DNA of 64,000 bases from Annona cherimola. Lineage: Eukaryota > Streptophyta > Magnoliopsida > Magnoliales > Annonaceae. The notes under the pieces were generated by a model, which was not told the origin of the DNA, made no database searches, and saw only the letters and a program-made list of their open reading frames with translations. The position numbers were made by a program, and so were the translations under genes. The stretch is taken from positions 50,397,174 through 50,461,173 of the forward strand of contig CM059975.1 of assembly GCA_030490835.1 (NCBI GenBank), given 5' to 3'. Below are positions 55,151 through 64,000 of the stretch, in pieces. Within the stretch, counting starts at the first letter, position 1. Every line of letters starts with the position of its first letter.

Positions 55151-56950
55151 ATCTCCTTGGTACCCATCTTATGGGTCCATTTGGGTTAGTAATATAAATC
55201 AATCTTTGTTGTTCTAGCTTGGAAAGCCCAAATCTTGTGTTCCTTGGAACCCAAACTAATTTTGCACCATGGTCATATAATTTCTTAAAATTACATTTGT
55301 AAGTTTTATGACCCAGTTTATAGCAGAAATTACAAGCCATAGGTAATCTTGGAGTAGGCCTCCAAGTATGCAATGGTTCAATCGTTGGTCTTCTATTCGA
55401 CTTACAATTTTTCTTTTGTGGCTTGTATATAGATGCAGTTTTAGTTTGATATTTCTCAAGTATTTGCACATTTGATTTGCTACTTTCTCCTTGCTCAAAT
55501 ATATGATATCCAAGACCTCTTTTATGTGTTTGGGAGGTCATATTCAGAAACATTTTAACACTTTCTCCTGGATTAGAGAACTTAGCTAATAATTCATTGA
55601 ATGATTCTTTCTCCTTTTTCAGCAAATCATTTTCTTCTTTCATTTTGTCTAATTTCTCTGCAAGTTTACCGTTTACAATTATTACTGCATCACATTGTTT
55701 CTTTTTAATTGTAAACTTGCTTCCTAATTTCTTCATTTCTTCATATAATGAATCATATGCAGTTTGTAGTTCTTCTAATTCAGTACATTGAGGCATTCTT
55801 GAAAAGAAGAATAACTTGATTTAGAATGGGAGAGTTTGGAACTTACCTCTTCATTGCTTGTGCATTTTGTTGAGGTAGTTTGTTCTTCTTGCTCGATTTG
55901 TGCCATGCAGCAGATTCTTGCACATTATTCCGCTTCGATTTCGTCGGTTGAGGAGTTACTCGTTGTAGATTCCACGTCATTCATGTACATGCCTCTTCCT
56001 TTGTATCTTTGGAATCTTTTATTGTCCCCTCGATCCTTTCTTTGTTCTTTTACCTTGCTTTCTTCGGGAGTTGGACATTGAGCTTGCATATGTCCCGAAC
56101 CGCCGCATCGGTAGCATTTGGTTGATTCTTTCTTCTTCTCTCTGGGAGTTCTTTCCCTGAAGCTTCTGAAATTTTTGCCTTTCCTCACAAATTTTCTGAA
56201 ACTTTTTGTGAGTAGGGCGATTTCGTCGTCGTTTTGAGAAGAAGAGGAGTCATCTGTGTCTTGTGCAGCTTTCAAAGCAATTGCTCTTTTGCCCCTGTGT
56301 TGATCTTCATTTCTTCTCTTGATTAGCTCATGTGACATGAGTGGGCTAATTAAGTCTTCAAGCTTTAGTGTGTTAAGGTCCTTGGCTTCTTCTATCGCAG
56401 TGATCTTTGGAGTCCATGATTCGGGTAGAGCTCTCAAGATCTTCATAACCTGCTCAGATTCAGATATAGCCTTTCCAAGTCCTTTTAAAGCATTAGTAAT
56501 TTTTGAGAATCTAGCAAACATTTCAGAAATATTTTCTGTTTCTAGCATTCTAAAATTTTCTAGTTTTCCAATCAAAATATTTCTTCTTGTCCCTTGGACT
56601 TGAGAGGTTCCTTCATGAATAGAGGTTAGCGTATCCCATATTTCTTTGGCGGTCAAGCAAGAGGATACTCTATCATATTCAGAAGCAGTAAGAGCACAAA
56701 ATAAAGAGTTCATAGCTTTGGCGTTGCTCTTAACAATTCTTACTTCCTCATCGGTCCATTTGGAAGCTCTTTCATCGGTAGTCAAGATTACTCCATCTTG
56801 GATAGCAATCCAAGAATCCATGTCGGTAGCCATGATGAGTTGCTTCATACGAAGCTTCCAATATCCAAAATTGCTCCCATCAAACAACGGTGGCCTTGTA
56901 AAGGATTGGCCTTCAGTAAATGCGAGAACGGAAGTAGATTGGGATGCCAT
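55149..56950 (-). pseudogene. Sirevirus E gag, stop plus frameshift
   Basis: The start is the ATG at 56948-56950 (MASQSTSVLAF). The first CCHC knuckle (CYRCGGSGHMQAQC) lies at about 56080-56122. A TAA stop at 55925-55927 and a one-base deletion near 55802 split the frame. The distal part (55796-55149) has the coiled coil and the second knuckle (CNFCYKLGHKTYKC) and ends KWVP-like (IRWVPRR). Element S keeps the same order with a different single stop. Confidence 0.92.
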
Positions 56951-56980
56951 ATTAATAAGATCTCTTTGGTAAACTCAAAG

Positions 56981-56996
56981 ACCTGCTCTGATACCA
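56981..56996 (-). other. Primer binding site of Sirevirus E
   Basis: The complement reads TGGTATCAGAGCAGGT, two bases from the 5' LTR border at 56999. It is identical to the site of element S and complementary to initiator methionine tRNA. Confidence 0.92.
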
Positions 56997-56998
56997 CT

Positions 56999-58606
56999 TG
57001 TTGGTCCCGAGTTGATGGCAAAACCCAAGAGGGGAGGGGTGAATTGGGTATTTAAAAAATTTATATCTTAAACAGAAACTTAACCCTGGATTAATCCAAT
57101 CCCCTTAACGAAGAAACGAAATGGAAAGCAATGTAATGTAATGTAAATGGCAGAAGTATAAATCAAACACATAGGATTTTTATAGTGGTTCGGGCAACCT
57201 CCCTACTCCACTCTTCCAAGCTCACACTCCTTGTGACTTGGGTTCCACTATTGTATTCTCTCAATACAATTAGAGCCGCTGCTCTCTTCTAGATTCCAGC
57301 TCTAGGGGGCATCAACAAAACACAGCACAAGTAGGTGATGAGTCACGCTCCAATCACACACTACTTTGCTTACACTTGATCTTAGTTCCTTAAACTAAAT
57401 CAAGTTCAACACATACAAAAGAAACAATAAGAAAACTACACTTTGCAGTTGTGTAGAAGCAGTTTGGCGCAGAGAAGAACTTGTTGAATTGGCTTTGAAT
57501 GATCAGTAGTTGAGCTCTTGCAGTTTGAAGCAAAGTTCTTCCTCTTTGATTAGCTTGATCTCTTTAAAACTCTTGTAGATGGTAGTTATGCACACTTAAT
57601 GATTCTCAGCTACTTCCCTCATCCACCATGAATCCCTTTTATAATTTTGAAGGGTATCCGAACGTTAGAGGGTAGGTGGTGCGCATTTAATGCGCCAACG
57701 TTCGAATAAAATCCGACCGTTGCGACCCAAGTCGCATGTGGAGTCGACTTCGGATGCGACTTCGTCTAAGTCGCAGATGGAGTCGACTTCGGGTGCAACT
57801 TCGCTTCTCCGTCGCAACTTCAAGTTTCAGTTAGGGTCGACTTAGGTATCGACTTAACCCAAGTCGCAGGTGAAGTCGACTTCGGGTGCGACTTCACCTT
57901 GTCAGTTTCCAAGTCTGAGTCTTGAGTCGACTTTGGCTTCCGACTTCAACTCAAGTCGATCATGGAGTCGACTTGGGTTGCGACTTGACTTAGTCTTTGC
58001 CAATAATGCCTTGATCCTCATTTGATTTTGCTTCTAGCTTGCTTGGCTTTCTTCCTTTAGTCCTTGCATGATATATTTTGGATTGTCTTGAATCTTGTGA
58101 TTCTTAGGAGAGCTTGAGTCCTGCTTGGTTGAATCACGCGCTTTGCTTTGCATTTGACTCAGTTGGTCTTTAAGACTTGATAGACTTGATTTGATTTCCA
58201 TCTTGAATCTTTGCTTTGAACTTGAGTGAGAGATTCTTTGAATAGGTTTTGAAACTGCATCTTTGAAGTCTGAACTTCTCAAGTCGCGGATGAAGTCGAC
58301 TTTGTCTGCGACTTCAGCCAAGTCGCACCTGGAGTCGACTTGGCCTGCGACTTGGGCAGCTTCGTGCCCCAAAATTCAGCTCTGGACAGTTTTTCATGTT
58401 TGAAGTCGATAGCGAGGCCGACTTCGTTTGCGACTTGGCTTCCCAAGTCGCATGTGAAGTCGACTTGAGATGCGACTTCACCTGCAAGTTGATTTTGCCT
58501 TTGAGGTTCTTTCTCAAGTCAATAGTTGAGTCGACTTTGGGATCGACTTCATCCTAAGTCGAAGTCTAAGTCGACTTGGGGATCGACTTGGCTACTTAAG
58601 TTCCTT
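56999..58606 (-). mobile_element. Sirevirus E 5' LTR, end missing
   Basis: It begins TGTTGGTCCCGAG and matches 47963-49567 throughout, including the palindrome fields (57728-58000 and 58280-58590). It stops after TACTTAAGTTCCTT, where the 3' LTR continues for another 115 bases. Tekay-type sequence follows, so the promoter-distal U3 start was deleted or replaced. Confidence 0.93.
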
Positions 58607-59926
58607 GTGATTTTATTTTCAAGTATTTATGAAATGTGTTTAAGGGTGGCCATTCCTATAATGTTTTGAAATGATGAATATTTACGAGTTTTTATGAAAA
58701 GTCATGCCGGCATATTGATATCATGTGATGTTCATGGACATGTGCACATGTATGATGCATAATGAAGAGGCTTTGGTGGAGGAAGTAGGATCAGGGATCC
58801 CTCTGCACCATTGCCAAGTCGCAAGGGCTGTGTGCCAGCGGCATCCTCCCGAGAGGTGGGGGCACAAGGAAGAGGCTTTAGTGGAGGTAGAAAGCGGATC
58901 AGAGGGTCCCCCTTTACTATTGCCGAGTCGTATGGGCTGTGTGCCAATGACGTCCTCCCCAGAGGTGGAGGCAAAGAAATGTTATGTGTGAATGAATGCA
59001 TTACATTTTCCTACATGGATTGAAAAGGAAAAGCATGGATTTGAAATGATGTTTTAAAGGGATTGTGCAAATAATTCTCTACATGAGAATGACAAGTCAC
59101 CTGGTGTAAGAGGTATATAATGCCGGGAAAATCAAAAGTCATGCATGTAGGAACCATGTAGGTGTCAAGAGGAAGAGAGGTTCCCCTTGATGAGACTAAG
59201 TCAGAGACAGCCGGCGTATTGGACCATGCTAAGTGAGATGTTCCCTGGCCTAATGTACCCGCACACGAAGGTTTATTTCAGGAGTGGAAAGGAAGCATTT
59301 GCACATCTAATGTTTATGAAAAGGTTTCTATTCCATTGATAGTTGATCACTTGCTAAGTGTCTCCTATCGAATGGACAGAAATGCATTTACGAATGGTTT
59401 ACATGAATGATTTTCATGAATGGTTTATGAAAGGTTTCAAAAAATTGTTTACGAAAAATTTTCTATTCCGTTGGTAGTTGATCACTTGGTAAGTGTCTTC
59501 TACTGAATGGAGAGGAATGCATTTAAAATGAAAAATGCTTACTTATTGAGTTTCGACTTATGTTTTGTTTTCCCAACCTTATACAGGTGTAGGAAAAGCC
59601 AAGAGATGAATGGATGTGTTGCTAAAGGAAAAGAGGAATCTACAAAGGTTAGTATATTTTTGTATGAATAGATTCCCTAATGGGAAATAATGAAAAAGGA
59701 CATAAGTTGTATTAAATTATGAAGTTATGAATAATATGAGAAGTTGATGATTTATGATGATATGGATAAGTCCATTATGAATGATGATGAATATATATTT
59801 ATGTGATGAAAGAAAAGAAAAAAAAGAAAAAAAAATTGGACGAGATCCAATTATGAACCTGCCGCGTGATCAGGGCAACAATCCTGATTCACATTTACCA
59901 ATCGACAAGATCTTGGAGTAAGGACT
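58607..59926 (+). mobile_element. Tekay-type LTR, 3' half
   Basis: It aligns with 61562-62603 of the neighbouring LTR, from AAATGTGTTTAAGGGTGGCC through the GCCGGCATATTGATATC block and the acceptor-like CAG (59584-59586) to GGAGTAAGGACT. The final roughly 35 bases of the LTR are replaced by the start of the next LTR at 59927. Extra internal duplication occurs: the GGAGGAAGTAGGATC/GTGTGCC block appears twice near 58765-58960, and the GTTGATCACTTG block twice near 59340-59490. Confidence 0.8.
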
Positions 59927-62638
59927 TGTGGAACCCTGATCTTTGAGACGCGTACAAAACCCTAGGATTGTAAACCCTAGGTAATATATTTGAGAAATAT
60001 ATATTGATGGATATGAAATATAATGGAAATGAAGGTTAAAATACTTATGCAGGAAATTCGGATGAATAGAGCACGTGAATAGTGAAATGTGAATAGTAAA
60101 CGTGGGATTAAGGAAATATGTTAAGTTAATCACTTTGGATTAACTTAATCATAAAAGACGAAAAAGGAAGCTTCCCACTACAGGACAAAAAATGTTTTTT
60201 TGGATTAAAATATGAATTTTCGGATTTTTAATTGATTTTTGAAGAAAATGAAGAAAAATTCATATCTTGCAATCCGGACATCGGATCAAGATGAAATTTT
60301 TTATTGGTGGCCAAGATATGATGATGGATATGATGAATGGTCCAAGATTAATCAAAGATCATGAATTAAGGGTCAAGATTAAATGTCATTTGAAAATGGA
60401 AAAAGTAACTTTTCATTAATGGCGTTTGACTTTGATTAATTTTAATTAAATAAAATTATTGCAAATCCTGCAATTGCTGCTGGATCATGGACTTTTGGGG
60501 CATGATCCAATGGCCCATGATCATCCTCATCAAAGATCAATGGCTAGAATTAATTTAGCCTAAATTAATTAATTTTAAAAAAATAAAAAATAGGTAAAAA
60601 TAGGGCTGCAATAGGGCTGCTGGATCAGGCCTAGGGGGGCTGCACAATGCTCCATGCACCTTTTAAAATTATAAAAAAACACATTTGCAAATTTACACCT
60701 CAAGCAAGAGGGGGTAAATTGCAAATATGTGAAAAATCAAAAAGTATAAATAGGGGGCAGGGGTGGACGTCTAAAGGCACTCCAAGCTTGAGCAATTCAA
60801 GCATTCCCACCCCCAAAACACGTTTTGGCCATAGAGAGAGAAGGAGAGAAGGAAGGAAAGAGAAAATGGGAAGGAAATGAGAAGTTCTCCACTTGAGGTA
60901 AGCAATTTCTTTCCAAATTTATTTTGGATGTTAATTAGGGTAAAATCATGCTTATATAATGCCTAATCATGAGAAAATAAGTAAAGTTATAATGCTTAAT
61001 TGGAATCATACCGAAACATCGAAAATTTGGAGCAAAGATAGAGCTTTCGGGGAAATCATGTATGATATATGGAAATAATGCTCCAAATTTGATAAATGAT
61101 GATTTGGGATGTATTAATATGATAAATATGATGTTGGAATGATGATATATTAATTTCATGATTTTTGGAATTAAGGATTATGCTTAAGTGAATTTATGAT
61201 GATTTTTAGTAGATGGAAAAAATGATTTTTTTCGTCGAGTAAATGATGATAAAATCAAAATGTATGAAATTTCCTATGATATACTAGGCATAAGGTATGT
61301 CATGGTATTTTTATTTTTGGAAAAAATATCAATTTTTGGAACCCATGAACAGTATCTTTATACGATTAACCTCTATGGGAATGAGGTAATGAAAGGTTAT
61401 AAAGAAAGCATGGAAAGTAAACATAGAATGGATGGATAAAATATCCATTTTCCTTGTATAGAAAAAAAAAGGAAAGGAAAATGTGGAGGACACGGACTGA
61501 GGAGGTAAGCAAGCAAAACTTTCTAAAATGTTTTAAATGATTGCAAATTGTTTGCTCACATGTTTTATGAAATGTGTTTAAGGGTGGCCATTCCTATAAT
61601 GTTTTGAAATGATGAATATTTATGAATTTTTATGAAAGTTATGCCGGCATATTGATATCATGTTATGTTTATGGACATGTGCACATGTGTGTTGTATGAT
61701 GAGAAAGAGGCTTTAGTGGAGGAAGTAGGATCGGGGATCCCTCTTCACTATTGCCGAGTCGTATGAGTTGTGTGCCGACGGCGTCCTCCCAAGAGGTGGA
61801 GGCAAAGGAAGGTTATGTGTGAATGAATGTTATATGTGAATGAACGCATTGCATTTTCATACATGGATTGGAAATGAAAGCATGAATTTAAAATGATGAT
61901 TTTAAGGGATGGTGCAAATAATTCTCTACATGAGAATGACGAGTTACCTAGTGTAAGAGGTATATAATGTCGGGAAATCAAAACTCATGCATGTAGGACC
62001 ATGTAGGCGTCAAGAGGAAGAGAGGTTCCCTTGATGAGGTCAAGTCGGAGACAGCCGGCGCATTGGACCATGCTATGTGAGATGTTCCCTGGGCTAGCGT
62101 ACCCGCACACAAAGGTTTATGTCAGGAGTGGAAAGAAAGCATTTGCACATCTAATGGTTTATGAAAAGGTTTCTGTGCATTTGATAGTTGATCACTTGGT
62201 AAGTGTCTTCTATCGAATGTAGAGGAATGCATTTAAAATGAAAAATGCTTGCTTATTAAGTTTCGACTCATGTTTTTCCCCCTTAGACAGGTGCAGGAAA
62301 AATTCAAGTGATGAAAGACGTGTTGCTAAAGGAAAAGAGAAATCTACAAAGGTTAGTAGATTTATGTATGAATGAATGCCCTAATGGCATATGATGAAAA
62401 AGGATATAGGTTGTATGAAATTATAAAGTTATGAATAATATGAAAAATTGATGATTCATGATGATATATGAATGATGATGAGTATATGTTTATGTGACAA
62501 AAGAAAAGAAAAAAAAATTTGGACGAGATCCAATTAAGAACCCGCCGCGTGATCAGGGCAACAATCCTGAGTCACATTTACCAATCGACAAGATCCCGGA
62601 GTAAGGTCAAATGTGTCGCCTCGGTTCGGGGCGCCACA
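59927..62638 (+). mobile_element. Tekay-type LTR, complete
   Basis: A 2712-bp LTR, TGTGGAACCCTGATC...GGGGCGCCACA, plus orientation. TATAAATAG is at 60745-60753, donor-like GAG/GTAAGC at 60895-60902, a second donor-like GAG/GTAAGC at about 61500-61508, and an acceptor-like TTAGACAG/GTGCAGG ending at 62290. The flanks GGACT (left) and ACAAC (right) do not match, so this is not a simple solo LTR. Small open frames in the GCCGGCGC-containing block are not considered genes. Confidence 0.88.
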
Positions 62639-64000
62639 ACAACAGCTCCCGGCGGCTATATATTCGGCTTCCGCCATAGATAGAGCAACACTAGTTTATT
62701 TTCTTGAATACCATGAAACCAATATATTTCCAAGGAATTGACATGTTCCGCTAGTACTTTTTCTATCTACTTTGTATCCGACAAAATCTGCATCTGAGTA
62801 GCCGATTAGATCAAAAGTTGACCCATTTGGATACCATAATCCAAGATTAGTGGTATTTATCAAATATTTAAAAAAAATTACAGCCAATAAGTGTGATTCT
62901 TTAGGACATGCTTGAAATCTAAAACACATACAAACACTGAAAAGAATATCCGGTCTAGAAGCAGTTAAATACAATAATGATCGTATCATACTTCTATTAA
63001 ACTTTTGATCGATACATTTACCGTTTTCGTCCGTGTCGATCTTGATTGTTGAACTCATTGGAGTGTTTGCTCCCTTCCTAGTTTGCGTTCCAAATTTCTT
63101 TAACATTTCTTTGATATACTTGGACTGATTAATGAATATTCCTTCGGCTTGTTGCTTGATTTGCAATCCAAGGAAGAAATTTAATTCTCCCATTATGTTC
63201 ATTTCGAATTCGCTCTGCATAATCTTAGAAAATTCTTGGCACAGAGTTTCGTTAGTAGCACCAAATATTATATCATCCACATAAATTTGCACAATTAAAA
63301 TATTTTTGCTTTTATATTTGATGAATAAGGTAGTATCAACCTTTCCTCTTTGAAATTCATGATCAATGAAAACTTTGTTCAACCTTTCATACGAAACTCG
63401 TGGAACTTGTTTTAGTCCATATAATGCTTTGGTTAATTTATAAACATATTTTGATTGATCCTTTTCTTCAAATCTAGGGGGTTGTTCAACATATACTTCT
63501 TCATTCAAGTATCCATTCAAAAATTTGTTTTTCACATCGATTGGAAACAATATGAAATCCATGTGAGAAGCAAAAATGAGTAAAATGCGTATGACTTCTA
63601 ATCTAGCCACAGATGCATATGATTCTTCAAAATCAATCCCTTCTTCTTGGGAATACCCTTTAGCTACTAGTCTATCTTTGTTTCTTATTACAAGTCCACT
63701 TTCGTCCAATTTGTTCCTAATTACCCATTTAGTACTAATAATAGTGCAATCATTGGGTCTAGGGACTAAATGTCATACATTGTTTCTTTCAAATTGATTT
63801 AACTCTTCTTGCATTGCAATAACCCAGTTTTCATCATTAAGAGCTTGTTCAATTATTGCCGGTTCAATGTTTGATACAAAAGCATATTGTCTACAAATTT
63901 TTTGTTTTGATCTTCAAGTCTTTACTCCTTCATAGATATTGCTAATAAATTGCTCAATCGGATGAGCATTTTTGAATTTTAAATCAATTGGAGGTTTATA
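62639..64000 (-). pseudogene. Sirevirus F pol remnant (RT and RNase H), runs off the window
   Basis: Read on the minus strand from 64000: YKPPIDLKF, the [13 protein letters not shown] start of [19 protein letters not shown], the YVDDIIFG active site (about 63255-63285), then RNase H YSDADFVGYKVDRKS and AEAEYIAAGSCC. The frame is open from 63709 to 62696 and then stops. Other stops occur at about 63770 and 63915. At 62638 the sequence is cut inside RNase H by the Tekay LTR, and the rest of the element is not found on the other side. Confidence 0.88.

Larger units (their letters stand above)
47963..58606 (-). mobile_element. Sirevirus E, nearly complete, with post-pol ORF
   Basis: A minus-strand element with 5' LTR 58606-56999 (missing its last roughly 115 bp at the right end), primer site 56981-56996, gag 56950-55149, pol 55125-52063, GTCGAC cluster, post-pol ORF 51577-49976, two PPTs and 3' LTR 49683-47963. 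By eye the LTRs differ at about 42 of 1600 sites (2.6%), nearly all transitions, suggesting roughly one million years at 1.3e-8 per site per year. The right end is truncated, so no duplication partner for CAATG (47958-47962) exists. Confidence 0.93.

Noticed and set aside
58725..59023. Overlapping open frames of 70-89 codons on both strands in the Tekay LTR
   Set aside because: They lie in a GC-richer repeated block of the LTR. The equivalent positions at 61690-61980 and in the other copies do not keep the frames.

Overview
This window looks like a retrotransposon nest from the nuclear genome of a flowering plant with a large, repeat-rich genome. I found no cellular gene, tRNA, rRNA or CRISPR array. 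Almost every base that can be assigned belongs to LTR retrotransposons of four kinds: Ty1/copia Sirevirus (SIRE/Maximus-like, gag of the RPPLFDG type, tRNA-iMet primer site), Ty3/gypsy Athila-like (protease DLGAS, tRNA-Asp-type primer site), Ty3/gypsy Tekay/Del-like chromovirus (integrase followed by a chromodomain, LTRs of about 2.5 kb ending in GCGCC), and one probable Tat-like LTR. The species cannot be named from this sequence.

Layout from left to right: (1) 1-1130, Athila-type LTR cut by the window edge. (2) 1131-5926, eroded minus-strand Sirevirus G with a solo Athila-type LTR (2914-4416) inside its post-pol ORF. (3) 5927-9264, two Tekay-type LTR pieces. (4) 9265-14489, Athila-like element C without any pol. 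(5) 14490-18248, plus-strand gypsy remnants and a Tat-like LTR. (6) 18249-20595, internally deleted Sirevirus H. (7) 20596-24612, 3' half of Athila-like element I. (8) 24620-34256, a second type of Tekay LTR split by the complete young Sirevirus S (25259-33809, target-site duplication CATAT). (9) 34257-46975, Athila-like element D, itself carrying a solo Tekay LTR (35447-37991, duplication ACCTG) and a truncated Tekay 3' end (40872-43975). (10) 46976-47962, AT-rich unassigned DNA. (11) 47963-58606, nearly complete minus-strand Sirevirus E with an intact 533-codon post-pol ORF. (12) 58607-62638, two Tekay LTR copies head to tail. (13) 62639-64000, RT/RNase H part of Sirevirus F.

How the parts work together: in the Sireviruses, gag (two CCHC knuckles and a coiled coil) is followed in another frame by protease, integrase, reverse transcriptase and RNase H, then in some copies by a post-pol ORF. 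The Athila-like elements carry a post-pol ORF in the same place, and the two ORFs appear to share one domain although the elements belong to different superfamilies. In both groups the GC-rich palindromes that sit upstream of the LTR TATA box occur a second time just upstream of this post-pol ORF, followed by a pyrimidine-rich leader and, in Athila, by a TATA-like box and a telo-box palindrome. This suggests that the post-pol gene has its own promoter, built from LTR-type elements. It is the most interesting signal I see here.

All gag and pol genes are broken by stops, frameshifts or deletions. Only the post-pol ORF of element E is open throughout. LTR differences, divergence figures and ages were counted by eye and are approximate.
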